This document shows positions 1 through 8,169 of a stretch of 64,000 nt of DNA, piece after piece. How positions within the stretch are numbered: position 1 is the first letter of the stretch; every line of letters begins with the position of its first letter. Where the stretch lies: NCBI RefSeq assembly GCF_003217495.1, contig NZ_QJSW01000018.1, positions 1 through 64,000 of the forward strand, written 5' to 3'. Below the pieces are notes generated by a model that was given only the letters and a program-made list of their open reading frames with translations, ran no database searches and had not been told where the DNA came from. The translations under genes were made by a program, and so were the position numbers. Origin of the DNA: Paenibacillus barcinonensis. Its GTDB lineage: Bacteria; Bacillota; Bacilli; Paenibacillales; Paenibacillaceae.

Positions 1-231
1 TTCCAAAACATCGTGGAATCCTATCAGGATGCATGGCGTGAAGTTGTGGCAGCTGCAGTGAAGCAAGGTATTCCGGTACCAGGCTTCTCCAGCGCGCTGT
101 CCTATTATGACAGCTATCGTACAGAGCGTTTGCCAGCAAACCTGTTGCAAGCACAACGTGATTACTTCGGCGCGCATACCTTTAAACGTGTAGACAAAGA
201 AGGGAGCTTCCACCACAACTGGATGGAGTAA
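1..231 (+). CDS. gnd: 6-phosphogluconate dehydrogenase, C-terminal end (partial)
   Basis: The frame is open from base 1, so this is the tail (76 residues) of a gene starting outside the window. The sequence resembles the C-terminal end of 6-phosphogluconate dehydrogenase, with GIPVPGFSSALSYYDSYR followed by LPANLLQAQRDYFGAHTF. In the family this region belongs to the all-helical C-terminal domain and the tail that reaches into the partner subunit's active site. The enzyme makes ribulose 5-phosphate and NADPH in the oxidative pentose phosphate pathway; a later enzyme of that pathway, rpe, lies at 61 kb. A clear terminator follows 24 bases after the stop. Confidence 0.93.
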   Translation, partial: FQNIVESYQDAWREVVAAAVKQGIPVPGFSSALSYYDSYRTERLPANLLQAQRDYFGAHTFKRVDKEGSFHHNWME

Positions 232-255
232 GCTCCAGATCATGTAAGGATATAG

Positions 256-303
256 GGACTTGGAGGACCGGATTAATTTCGGAAACCGCCAAGTCCTTTT
301 TTA
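256..303 (+). terminator. Rho-independent terminator of gnd
   Basis: GGACTTGG (256-263) pairs with CCAAGTCC (289-296) and is followed directly by six T residues. It ends the gnd transcript. Confidence 0.85.
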
Positions 304-495
304 CTTTGTTTGTTGAGAAGGCTAATCTGCACGACATGTGATCTAATTGGAGCGGTACGCTGTTTAAGAAGAGAATGCGCTTGGTAAGGACGGCTTGAAG
401 CCTGGTCGGTACAGGCATGGCCTTCCCCCGTTCGCAGGGCTGTGTTATGATAGGGAAAAATGCTCACGAATGCTTGAATTAAAGGAGTGTACACC

Positions 496-1005
496 TTGAG
501 CAAGTCTAAAAATATTATTCTCATCGGTATGATGGGAACCGGCAAGTCAACTGTTGCCCAGATGCTTTCACAAGAGTTGGAATATCAGCTTATTGATGTG
601 GATGCTTCGGTGGAACAGGAGGAAGGCTGTACGATTCCAGAATTATTTACGGCCAAGGGAGAGGCGTATTTCCGTGAAGCCGAGAGCCGAATGTTATGCT
701 CGGTGCTGGAAAATGATGCGCAGGTCATCGCGACTGGCGGAGGCGTTGTGCTTCGGACAGCGAATTGCGAGGCGATGTCGACCAACGGATGGGTTGTTGC
801 CTTGACAGCGGATCCGGCAGTTATCGTAGAACGTGTTAGCGGCTGTGATAATCGTCCGTTGCTTGCGGGCAACGCGGAGGAACGAATTCGCACGATTATG
901 GAAGAACGCAAGGATGCGTATCAATTCGCACATTACACAGTGGATACAACGGCGCTGTCTGCAGCTGAAGTGACTCGTTTAATTTTAGCGCATTACCGCG
1001 TCTAA
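496..1005 (+). CDS. aroK: Shikimate kinase
   Basis: Phosphorylates shikimate to shikimate 3-phosphate with ATP in the common aromatic amino-acid pathway; cytoplasmic. The N-terminal P-loop GMMGTGKST, the DVDASVE segment and the shikimate-contacting GGGVV segment mid-protein are all present, and the 169-residue length is normal. The frame extends to a GTG at 487, but that codon overlaps the AAAGGAG ribosome binding site (481-487). The TTG at 496, eight bases downstream, is therefore the likely start. The next pathway enzyme, EPSP synthase, is encoded 520 bases downstream, separated by a convergent rhodanese gene. Confidence 0.92.
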   Translation: MSKSKNIILIGMMGTGKSTVAQMLSQELEYQLIDVDASVEQEEGCTIPELFTAKGEAYFREAESRMLCSVLENDAQVIATGGGVVLRTANCEAMSTNGWVVALTADPAVIVERVSGCDNRPLLAGNAEERIRTIMEERKDAYQFAHYTVDTTALSAAEVTRLILAHYRV

Positions 1006-1035
1006 GCTTGTGATCATCGAAGTGGTGCCAGTTCA

Positions 1036-1058
1036 AAAACGGGCCTTGCGGCCCGCTT
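1036..1058 (-). terminator. Terminator of the rhodanese gene, shared with aroK
   Basis: CGGGCC (1040-1045) pairs with GGCCCG (1050-1055). On the minus strand the hairpin is followed by five T residues; on the plus strand the T run is short. It lies between the two convergent genes. Confidence 0.7.
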
Positions 1059-1064
1059 TGGAGG

Positions 1065-1370
1065 TTAGTTTTCCTGCTCCCATTGAAGCATGCCGCCAAC
1101 CATGTTCGTACAGCCATCATAGCCGAGCTGCTGCAAATATTCACAAGCTCGTTCGCTGCGGTAACCGCTGCGGCAAATGATAATGATCTCGCCAGACTTA
1201 TCAATCTCGGACAAGCGATCTGGAATCTGTCCCAGAGGAATATGCTTGGCCCCCTCGATCATGCCTTGTGCGACTTCTTCATCCTCGCGGACGTCGAGCA
1301 TCTGCAGCTTCTCTCCTGCCTGTAAACGGCGGCGAAGCTCGGATGGTTGAATTTCAGCGACTTGTGTCAT
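1065..1370 (-). CDS. Single-domain rhodanese-like protein
   Basis: A 101-residue stand-alone rhodanese (sulfurtransferase) domain. The predicted catalytic cysteine is C66 in the active-site loop CRSGYRS, and the usual LDVRE strand is at residues 25-29. Such proteins carry a persulfide and pass sulfur to an acceptor, which cannot be predicted from sequence. AGAGGACC precedes the ATG at a normal distance. It is transcribed toward aroK and away from the EPSP synthase gene, so its placement suggests no pathway link to either. Confidence 0.88.
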   Translation of the reverse strand: MTQVAEIQPSELRRRLQAGEKLQMLDVREDEEVAQGMIEGAKHIPLGQIPDRLSEIDKSGEIIIICRSGYRSERACEYLQQLGYDGCTNMVGGMLQWEQEN

Positions 1371-1440
1371 ATTCAGGTCCTCTTTTCTAAATGGACTTAA
1401 CGCCTATTCATGATACCCAAGGGATACAGAGGATGTCAAT

Positions 1441-1469
1441 TTGACCGTCTCCATCCTTCACCTTATTAC
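1441..1469 (+). promoter_or_regulatory. Candidate sigma-A promoter of the EPSP synthase gene
   Basis: TTGACC (1441-1446), 17-base spacer, TATTAC (1464-1469). It lies about 60 bases before the ATG at 1528 in the divergent intergenic region. The match is good at -35 and moderate at -10. Confidence 0.45.
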
Positions 1470-1527
1470 AGCCTTACTAGTTATTACAGCTTTCTCACTA
1501 ACAATATATAAAAGGAGCATATCATCC

Positions 1528-2823
1528 ATGGACGTTATCGTTAACCCTACCCCTGAGCTGAACGGGGAAATCGGAGCCCTGTCCTCCAAAAACTACACTA
1601 CCCGTTACCTGCTGGCTGCTGCGCTGGCTGAAGGAACGAGCACTATTCACTTCCCTGCACATAGTGAGGACAGTGACGCTATGCGCAGATGTATTCGCGA
1701 TCTTGGCGCAGTGCTGGAAGAGGATGACAGCAAAATCGTAATTCAAGGCTTTGGCAGCCACCCTCGCGATGTGCGCGAATTGAACGTTGGCAATGCGGGT
1801 GCGGTGCTTCGCTTCCTGATGGGTGTTACAGCGCTGTGCCCTGAAGTTACATTTGTGAACACGTATCCTGATTCTTTGGGGAAACGTCCACATGATGATT
1901 TGATTGATGCTTTAGGCCAGATGGGTGTACAGGTTGAACATCATCAAGGGCGTCTGCCGATTACTATTAAAGGCGGTCAGGCCAAGGGTGGACACATTCG
2001 GGTGTCCGGCTCGGTCAGCTCCCAATATTTGAGCGCATTGCTGTTTGTAACACCTTTGCTTGCTGAAGACAGCACAATCGAGGTGCTGAACGACTTGAAA
2101 TCCAAGGTGGTTATCGGACAGACGCTGGAGGTGCTGGAACAAGCGGGCATCATTATTCATGCCAGTGATGACTACATGTTATTCCGAGTTCCTGGTGGAC
2201 AGGCATACAAGCCGACAACCTACACCGTTCAAGGGGACTATCCCGGCTCGGCTGCTGTACTTGCTGCCGCAGCAGTTACACAGTCGGATGTGAAAATTCT
2301 CAGACTGATGGAGCAGAGCAAACAAGGGGAACGTGCCATCGTTGATGTGCTGCGTATGATGGAAGTGCCGCTCACTCATGAGAATGATGTCGTTCACGTT
2401 CAAGGAAATGGCAGATTGAAGGCAATTGAATTCGACGGAGATGCAGCTACGGACGCTGTTTTGGCCATGGTAGCGGCAGCTGTATTTGCGGATGGCACGT
2501 CACGGTTTTATAATGTAGAGAACCTGCGTTACAAGGAATGTGACCGAATTACGGATTATTTGAATGAACTGCGCAAGGCAGGAGCAAACGTCGAGGAGCG
2601 TCAGGCCGAGATTATCGTCCATGGACGTCCTGAAGGTGTCGAGGGCGGTGTAGAGATCAATGCTCATTATGATCATCGTGTCATTATGGCCCTTACGGTC
2701 GTAGGTCTTCGTGCCAAGCAGCCTCTTCGTATTCGGGATGCACACCATGTAGCCAAGTCATATCCGCAATATTTTGATCATTTGCAGGCGCTTGGCGCCT
2801 CGGTTGAATGGGTAAAAGAGTAA
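1528..2823 (+). CDS. aroA: 3-phosphoshikimate 1-carboxyvinyltransferase (EPSP synthase), divergent type
   Basis: Condenses phosphoenolpyruvate with shikimate 3-phosphate; 431 residues. The start is the ATG at 1528, behind AAAGGAG (1511-1517); the frame stays open further upstream, where no ribosome binding site is seen. Conserved features include K21 in SSKNYTTR, the SVSSQ shikimate-phosphate loop, YKECDRI, DHR and the C-terminal AKSYP lysine. The usual GSKS/GDKS motif is changed to SSKN. The glyphosate-site motif reads GNAGAVLRF (88-96), where E. coli has GNAGTAMRP, so the equivalents of Thr97 and Pro101 are Ala and Phe. The catalytic set looks intact, so it is probably active but unusual in inhibitor binding. 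It could be the only EPSP synthase or a second copy. Confidence 0.9.
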   Translation: MDVIVNPTPELNGEIGALSSKNYTTRYLLAAALAEGTSTIHFPAHSEDSDAMRRCIRDLGAVLEEDDSKIVIQGFGSHPRDVRELNVGNAGAVLRFLMGVTALCPEVTFVNTYPDSLGKRPHDDLIDALGQMGVQVEHHQGRLPITIKGGQAKGGHIRVSGSVSSQYLSALLFVTPLLAEDSTIEVLNDLKSKVVIGQTLEVLEQAGIIIHASDDYMLFRVPGGQAYKPTTYTVQGDYPGSAAVLAAAAVTQSDVKILRLMEQSKQGERAIVDVLRMMEVPLTHENDVVHVQGNGRLKAIEFDGDAATDAVLAMVAAAVFADGTSRFYNVENLRYKECDRITDYLNELRKAGANVEERQAEIIVHGRPEGVEGGVEINAHYDHRVIMALTVVGLRAKQPLRIRDAHHVAKSYPQYFDHLQALGASVEWVKE

Positions 2824-2859
2824 ATTAACACGTTAAGCAGAAAAGGATGGTGCTTGAAC

Positions 2860-3294
2860 ATGGAATTTAACAACCCTACTCGCGAAGAAATCGGACAACT
2901 TTTGCGCAATGCAGGCAACATCGCTGTTGTCGGCTTATCGGACAAATCGGATCGTACCTCGTATATGGTCGCGGAAGCGATGCAGAGCAGGGGATATCGC
3001 ATTATTCCTGTGAATCCGCAGGCACAAGGAGAGATTCTTGGCGAGAAGGTATATGCTACGCTCGCAGATATCCCGGAGCCGGTGGACATTGTAAATGTTT
3101 TTCGTCGTGATGAGTTTTGCGCGGAAGTCGCTCGGGAAGCTGCTGCAATCAAGGCTAATGTGTTATGGCTCCAGCTCGGTATTCATAGCGATGAGGCTGT
3201 CCAGATTGCCGCAGAGAACGGCATGACGGCTGTAACCAATCGTTGTATCAAGGTAGAAGATTCCATCGTTCTGCGCGGCGCTGGTCGCGGCTAA
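2860..3294 (+). CDS. CoA-binding domain protein (YccU family)
   Basis: A 144-residue Rossmann-fold protein of the CoA_binding_2 family. It shows the N-terminal nucleotide-binding strand NIAVVGLSDK, then SYMVAEAMQSRGY and IIPVNPQ, the DIVNVFRR segment, and a C-terminal NRCIKVE motif. The family binds CoA; its cellular role is not well defined. The ATG at 2860 is chosen because AAAGGATGG sits about nine bases upstream, while a TTG at 2854 would be too close. It lies 36 bases after aroA and is probably cotranscribed with it. A strong terminator follows. Confidence 0.87.
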   Translation: MEFNNPTREEIGQLLRNAGNIAVVGLSDKSDRTSYMVAEAMQSRGYRIIPVNPQAQGEILGEKVYATLADIPEPVDIVNVFRRDEFCAEVAREAAAIKANVLWLQLGIHSDEAVQIAAENGMTAVTNRCIKVEDSIVLRGAGRG

Positions 3295-3360
3295 AAGCGC
3301 TTGTTGTCATCATGAATGCGTTCATGACATCGCATATTCAACTTCGGATTTTAATGAGCC

Positions 3361-3392
3361 TCCCGTGATCTTTCGAAATCACGGGATTTTTC
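3361..3392 (+). terminator. Terminator of the aroA / CoA-binding unit
   Basis: TCCCGTGAT pairs with ATCACGGGA around a short CTTTCGAA loop, followed by TTTTT. A perfect, stable stem. Confidence 0.85.
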
Positions 3393-3435
3393 ATGTTCAA
3401 CATAGTAAGATAGGGGTGAAAATCTACTTTATACG

Positions 3436-3473
3436 CAAAGCAAATCGGGGCAATTAATCCCCTTTTTGCTTTG
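3436..3473 (+). promoter_or_regulatory. Inverted repeat directly upstream of the EIICBA promoter
   Basis: CAAAGCAAA (3436-3444) pairs with TTTGCTTTG (3465-3473), and GGGG (3447-3450) pairs with CCCC (3459-3462). Together they form a bulged hairpin of about 13 pairs whose right arm overlaps the -35 box. It may be an operator, or a leader or terminator element for an upstream start. It does not look like a GlcT-type antiterminator site to me. Confidence 0.45.
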
Positions 3474-3499
3474 ACAAAATGCTGTGTAAAGCTTACCAT
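3471..3499 (+). promoter_or_regulatory. Sigma-A promoter of the nagE-ptsI operon
   Basis: A consensus TTGACA (3471-3476), a 17-base spacer and TACCAT (3494-3499). The imperfect palindrome TGTAAAGCTTACCA spans the -10 region and partly resembles a CcpA cre site, with the central CG missing. Confidence 0.6.
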
Positions 3500-3523
3500 C
3501 TAGGATAGAAAGGAGAGGTCGCC

Positions 3524-5404
3524 ATGAATTGGCTCGGATCCTTGCAGCAGCTCGGAAGAGCGGTAATGCTGCCTACAATGGTCCTGCCCGCTGCTGCTAT
3601 TCTGCTCAGTGTGGGCAGTCTGCCCTGGAACGCCTGGGGATTGGGCGTGGTTGGTGAAGTGTCTACCGTGGCCGGACACGGTATTTTTTATTTTTTGCCG
3701 TATTTGTTCGCTGTTGGCGTGGCGCTTGGACTCTCCAACCAGGCTGGTCAAGCGGGACTTGCAGCGCTGGCTGGCATTGTGATTTATGATCAGGTCACCA
3801 AACACTTCGGTGATGGCACAGTGCAGCCTGCTTCATTAATTGGAATTATCCTCGGCGCATTTGCCGGAGGCATGCATAATCGCTTTAAAAGTATTAAACT
3901 ACCCGAAATATTACAATTTTTCGGTGGTTCCAGGTTTGTTTTGCTAATTGTCGGGCTCTGTTCGGCTCTGTTCTCTTGTTTCATGTTGTGGCTTGCGCCC
4001 ATTCTGCAGCAGGGTTTGAATTCGATTGCAACCTGGGAATACAGTCTTGGTGGCTTCGGGCTGTTCATCTATGGCGTATTATACCGGGTGCTCGTAGCTT
4101 TCGGGCTCCACCATCTGCTTAATAATGTATTCTGGTTCCAGCTGGGAACCTATGAAACACCGAGTGGTCAGATTGTGCAAGGGGATTTACCGCGTTTCTT
4201 CGCCGGTGATCCGTCTGCCGGATTTTTTATGGCGGGGCTCTTTCCCATTATGATGTTTGCTATTCCCGCAATCGCACTTGCGATTATTCAGGAGGCCAGG
4301 GAAGACCTGAAGCCGCAGATCAGGAAAACATTTCTCACGTCTGCACTCGTCTGTTTTTTAACAGGGGTGTCGGAGCAGATTGAATTTGCTTTTCTTTTTG
4401 CGGCACCGTATCTGTTTATCGTACATGCAGTGATGTCCGGGGTGGCGATGTGGCTCAGCTACTGGCTGGATATACGTCACGGCTTCTCGTACTCGGCGGG
4501 TGTCATTGACTACATACTCAATTTCCATCTGTCTGAGAATGCTTGGAAACTCATTCCGATTGGCATACTATATGGGCTGGTTTATTATTTCTTGTTCCGC
4601 TGGGCGATTCGCACGTTCAAAATACCGACACCGGGGCGGGAAGAAGGGTCTATGCTTGAAGATTGGGTAGGCAATATTCCTTATCAGGCACCGTTGATTC
4701 TGGAAGCCTTGGGTGGAAAAAGCAACATCGTGCAGGTGGAGGCGTGTATTACACGCCTGCGTCTGACGGTGCATGACGATCGCTTGATCGACACAGGTGC
4801 GATGAAAAATCTGGGATCAGCCGGTCTGATCAAGCTGGGCGGCGGAAATGTGCAGGTCGTATTCGGCACCTATTCCGAATTGATTCGGGAAGAGATTGCG
4901 AAGCTGCTGGAACGGGATCTGCAGCAGGTGTTGTTTGCAGCGCCGGTTCAAGGCAAGATGCTGCCGATTGAGGAAGTGCCGGACCAGATTTTTGCAGCCA
5001 AGCTGGTGGGAGATGGTGTTGCCTTTGTGCCGGAGCGGGGAGAGCTGGTATCACCTGTCTTCGGAACGATTATGCACTTGTATCCGACGATGCACGCCCT
5101 GGGCATCTCCACCAGAGAGGGGCTGGAGGTATTGCTTCATATCGGGATTGACACCTCTCAGCTAAAAGGGCATTTTGAAGCGTTTGTGCAGGAAGGCGAT
5201 ACAGTAGAGCCTGGACAGCTGCTCATCAAATTTGATCTGGCGGTATTGCGTGAACAGGCGGCGTCACTGACGACTCCGATGGTGATCACCAACCCGGATC
5301 GCGTAAAATCATGGAGTTTTGCTCCATTCAAGCAAGTGAAGAAAGGTCAGGCATCCGTCATGTCCGTGGTGCTCTATGACAGGAACGTTGGAGGGGTAGA
5401 ATGA
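3524..5404 (+). CDS. nagE: PTS EIICBA permease, N-acetylglucosamine/glucose family
   Basis: A 626-residue membrane sugar phosphotransferase with three fused domains. EIIC (about 1-370) is the multi-spanning channel. EIIB (about 390-470) carries the phosphorylated cysteine C408 in ACITRLRL. EIIA (about 490-615) carries H524 and the active-site H539 in LLHIGIDT. The EIIC segment GLHHLLNNVFWFQLG followed by GDLPRFFAGDPSAG is closer to NagE than to PtsG, so N-acetylglucosamine is the favoured substrate; glucose cannot be excluded. The ATG follows AAAGGAGAGG. The gene ends four bases inside ptsI, so transporter and enzyme I are translationally coupled. No nag catabolic genes are nearby. Confidence 0.82.
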   Translation: MNWLGSLQQLGRAVMLPTMVLPAAAILLSVGSLPWNAWGLGVVGEVSTVAGHGIFYFLPYLFAVGVALGLSNQAGQAGLAALAGIVIYDQVTKHFGDGTVQPASLIGIILGAFAGGMHNRFKSIKLPEILQFFGGSRFVLLIVGLCSALFSCFMLWLAPILQQGLNSIATWEYSLGGFGLFIYGVLYRVLVAFGLHHLLNNVFWFQLGTYETPSGQIVQGDLPRFFAGDPSAGFFMAGLFPIMMFAIPAIALAIIQEAREDLKPQIRKTFLTSALVCFLTGVSEQIEFAFLFAAPYLFIVHAVMSGVAMWLSYWLDIRHGFSYSAGVIDYILNFHLSENAWKLIPIGILYGLVYYFLFRWAIRTFKIPTPGREEGSMLEDWVGNIPYQAPLILEALGGKSNIVQVEACITRLRLTVHDDRLIDTGAMKNLGSAGLIKLGGGNVQVVFGTYSELIREEIAKLLERDLQQVLFAAPVQGKMLPIEEVPDQIFAAKLVGDGVAFVPERGELVSPVFGTIMHLYPTMHALGISTREGLEVLLHIGIDTSQLKGHFEAFVQEGDTVEPGQLLIKFDLAVLREQAASLTTPMVITNPDRVKSWSFAPFKQVKKGQASVMSVVLYDRNVGGVE

Positions 5405-7161
5405 AGATACAAGGCATCAATGGAGCTGCAGGCATCGCCATCGGCAAAGCATTTGTCCTGCCCAGCTGGGAATGGGATCTGCCAGACCAGAAGATGGATT
5501 CGGTGGATCTCGCCCAGGAATTCGAACGGCTGTACGAGGGTATACGGACATCGAAGCATGAGATTGAATATATCAAAAATGAGTTCAGGGAAGTTGTAGG
5601 CCCGGAGGAATCCAGCATTTTTGATGCACATCTGGCGATTCTGGAAGATCCGGTGTTCATGAACGAAATCCGGGGGATTATTGAGCGTCAGTACAAGGCG
5701 GCAGAGGTGGCGGTAAAAGAAGCGATAGACCATTTTGTCACCATGTTTGACTTGCTGGAAGATGAATATATGAAGGAGCGGGCGATTGACATCAAGGATG
5801 TCGGCAACCGTCTGCTCAAGCATCTGCTGGGTGCACCAGAGATTACACTTCCTTCGGATACGCAGCCTTACATTCTTGTTGCGAAGGAGCTCTCTCCTTC
5901 GCAGCTTGCACATCTTAATCCAAGCTATGTATTAGGCATTGTTACCCTGATTGGCGGCAAAACCTCACATTCGGCCATTATGGCGCGTGCCTTGGGTATT
6001 CCTCTCGTTTCCGGCTTGGAGGCGAGCCTTGATCTGCCCGTAGAAACAGGGGACTTGCTGGTGGTGGATGGTGATAATGGGCTGGTATTTACTGAACCTG
6101 ACCGCAAGACGATTGAACGATATACGATGCTGCGCAATAAAGAGCTGAAGAAAAAAGAGCAGCTCCAGGTGCTTGCTACGGTAGATGCAGTAACCAAAGA
6201 TGGCGCTGTTCTGCAGCTTGCTTCCAATATCAGCTCTGTGAAGGAGCTTGATCTTGCATTGAAGCACGGAGCGAAGGGAGTGGGCCTGTTCCGCACCGAA
6301 TTCCTGTATATGGATCGTGCGACCTTCCCTGGAGAGCAGGAGCAGTATGAAGTGTACCGTATGGTTGCGGAGAAAACAGCTGGACAGCCAGTGGTCATTC
6401 GCACACTGGACATTGGCGGAGACAAACAGCTGGATTATTTTGAATTGCCAGAGGAAGATAATCCGTTTCTCGGGTACCGTGCCATTCGAATCAGCTTGGA
6501 TCGCAAAGATTTGTTCAAAACACAGCTGACGGCGATCCTGCGTGCCAGTGCAGCAGGAAATGTGAAGATTATGTATCCGATGATCTCATCAGTCGAAGAG
6601 TTAGAGCAGGCCAACGAGGTCCTTCGGGAAGCGATGGCTGATCTCGATGCACGGGGCTTGGCCTATGACTCGCACATTCAGGTAGGCATCATGATTGAGG
6701 TTCCTGCGGCTGTCATGATTGCAGATCTGCTTGCTGAAGAAGCAGACTTCTTCAGTATCGGGACCAATGATCTCGTTCAGTATGTGCTGGCTGTAGACCG
6801 AATGAATGAACAGATTGCTCATATGTATCATCCGTATCATCCCGCTGTGCTGCGTATGCTAAGGGCAACGGTGGATGCAGCGCATACGGCAGGCATTGAT
6901 GTCAGTGTGTGTGGTGAGATGGCAGGGGACGAGCGTTCCATTCCTTTATGGCTGGAGCTTGGAATTCGCCATTTGAGCATGTCTCCACAATCACTGTTGC
7001 GTGTGAAGCACAGAGTACTAAATACAACCGCTGCAGATGCCAAAGAGGAAGCGCGTAAATGTTTTGCTCTGAGAACAAGCAGTGATATCGAAGAGCGCTT
7101 GCAGAAATTCAACGACGTGAGCGGTAGCCCTGACGATCAGAGTGGATCAAACGCTTCGTAA
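5401..7161 (+). CDS. ptsI: Phosphoenolpyruvate-protein phosphotransferase (PTS enzyme I)
   Basis: A 586-residue soluble enzyme that takes the phosphate from PEP and hands it to HPr at the head of the PTS chain. The phosphorylated histidine is H190 in GGKTSHSAIMARALGIP. The PEP-binding barrel shows LFRTEFLYM, GTNDLVQY and CGEMAGD. Its ATG overlaps the stop of the EIICBA gene (ATGA). The usual upstream ptsH partner is missing, so HPr must come from elsewhere in the genome. The C-terminal tail after the barrel is slightly extended and polar. Confidence 0.95.
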   Translation: MKIQGINGAAGIAIGKAFVLPSWEWDLPDQKMDSVDLAQEFERLYEGIRTSKHEIEYIKNEFREVVGPEESSIFDAHLAILEDPVFMNEIRGIIERQYKAAEVAVKEAIDHFVTMFDLLEDEYMKERAIDIKDVGNRLLKHLLGAPEITLPSDTQPYILVAKELSPSQLAHLNPSYVLGIVTLIGGKTSHSAIMARALGIPLVSGLEASLDLPVETGDLLVVDGDNGLVFTEPDRKTIERYTMLRNKELKKKEQLQVLATVDAVTKDGAVLQLASNISSVKELDLALKHGAKGVGLFRTEFLYMDRATFPGEQEQYEVYRMVAEKTAGQPVVIRTLDIGGDKQLDYFELPEEDNPFLGYRAIRISLDRKDLFKTQLTAILRASAAGNVKIMYPMISSVEELEQANEVLREAMADLDARGLAYDSHIQVGIMIEVPAAVMIADLLAEEADFFSIGTNDLVQYVLAVDRMNEQIAHMYHPYHPAVLRMLRATVDAAHTAGIDVSVCGEMAGDERSIPLWLELGIRHLSMSPQSLLRVKHRVLNTTAADAKEEARKCFALRTSSDIEERLQKFNDVSGSPDDQSGSNAS

Positions 7162-7265
7162 ATCTATTTTTCTTGCCATCAGATAACCCAAATGGCAGGT
7201 TACCAGACGTAAAATCTCTTAAAGTTAATATATTCATTTTTGTACCACTTTTTCCAAAAAGATAC

Positions 7266-7305
7266 AAAAAACCGCTGAGCAGGTTTACATGCACAGCGGT
7301 TTTTA
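7266..7305. terminator. Bidirectional terminator between ptsI and the DJ-1 family gene
   Basis: AAAAAACCGCTG pairs with CAGCGGTTTTT around a 16-base loop. A T run follows the stem on both strands, fitting the convergent arrangement. Confidence 0.8.
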
Positions 7306-7360
7306 TATGTCTTAATGTCTTATCGCTCAAGAACCTTGAGCTTGCCTCCGTCAGTTCAAC

Positions 7361-7900
7361 CTATTCCTTTGCTGCTGGCAGGGCAGCAAGTGCATCACAG
7401 AACGCCTTTCCATACGGAGGAAGGTCAGGTGGACGGCGAGCGGAGATGATATGTCCATCGACAACGACAGCTTCATCCTTCCAGATCGCACCGGCGTTTT
7501 CCATGTCATCCCGAATGCCCGGTGTAGAGGTTACGGTAACGCCATCCAGTATTTTGGCAGAGATCAGCACCCAGCCTGCATGGCAGATTTGTCCGATTGG
7601 CTTGCGATCCGCGTGTATTTCCTTCACAAGCTCCAGCACTTTGGAATAACGTCGCAATTTGTCAGGGGCCCAGCCACCTGGCACCAGAATTCCATCATAA
7701 TCAGAGCTGTTCAGCTCCTCGAAACTGTACTCAGCGACAGCGGGCACACCGTATTTGCCGATGTATGTCTTTCCTTTTTGCTCACCAGCCAGATGAACTT
7801 CGGCCCCTTCCTCGCGAACCCGGTACACGGGATACCACAATTCCAGATCCTCGAATTCTTCATCGACCAGTGCAATGATTTTTTTTCCTGCTAATCTCAT
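7361..7900 (-). CDS. DJ-1/PfpI family protein
   Basis: A 179-residue class I glutamine amidotransferase-like protein of the DJ-1/PfpI superfamily. The nucleophile-elbow cysteine is C106 in GQICHAGW. The early acidic residue of LVDEEFEDLE and the LVPGGW loop are in place. Family members act as deglycase or stress proteins, or as intracellular peptidases, and the sequence cannot separate these. GGAAGGAG precedes the ATG. The 269 bases between it and the next divergent gene probably hold both promoters, but I could not assign them. Confidence 0.85.
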   Translation of the reverse strand: MRLAGKKIIALVDEEFEDLELWYPVYRVREEGAEVHLAGEQKGKTYIGKYGVPAVAEYSFEELNSSDYDGILVPGGWAPDKLRRYSKVLELVKEIHADRKPIGQICHAGWVLISAKILDGVTVTSTPGIRDDMENAGAIWKDEAVVVDGHIISARRPPDLPPYGKAFCDALAALPAAKE

Positions 7901-8169
7901 GGTTTATTGCTCCTTCCTTATTGCCTGCGATTTTTGTCATCTCATCGTACTGTATATTGTAACAGATTCGCTGCTCTGCTTCATACAGATCATAACGTTT
8001 ACAACAATGGATTAATGAACGGTGTCCAAGCTTATATGGCCTGATATTCGACAGCCTTCATCTGGTGACAGTGGTAATTTGTGCAACCTTTAGTTTACAG
8101 CAGGATTTAAGCGGAAATAGGTCGAATGGTACTAGTACAGAGAGCAAAGGACGAATGAGGTGAAGGATA

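Noticed and set aside
3436..3473. Reading the hairpin before the EIICBA gene as a GlcT-type antiterminator target
   Set aside because: It overlaps the -35 box of a consensus promoter rather than lying in the leader, and the known target sequence is not recognisable.
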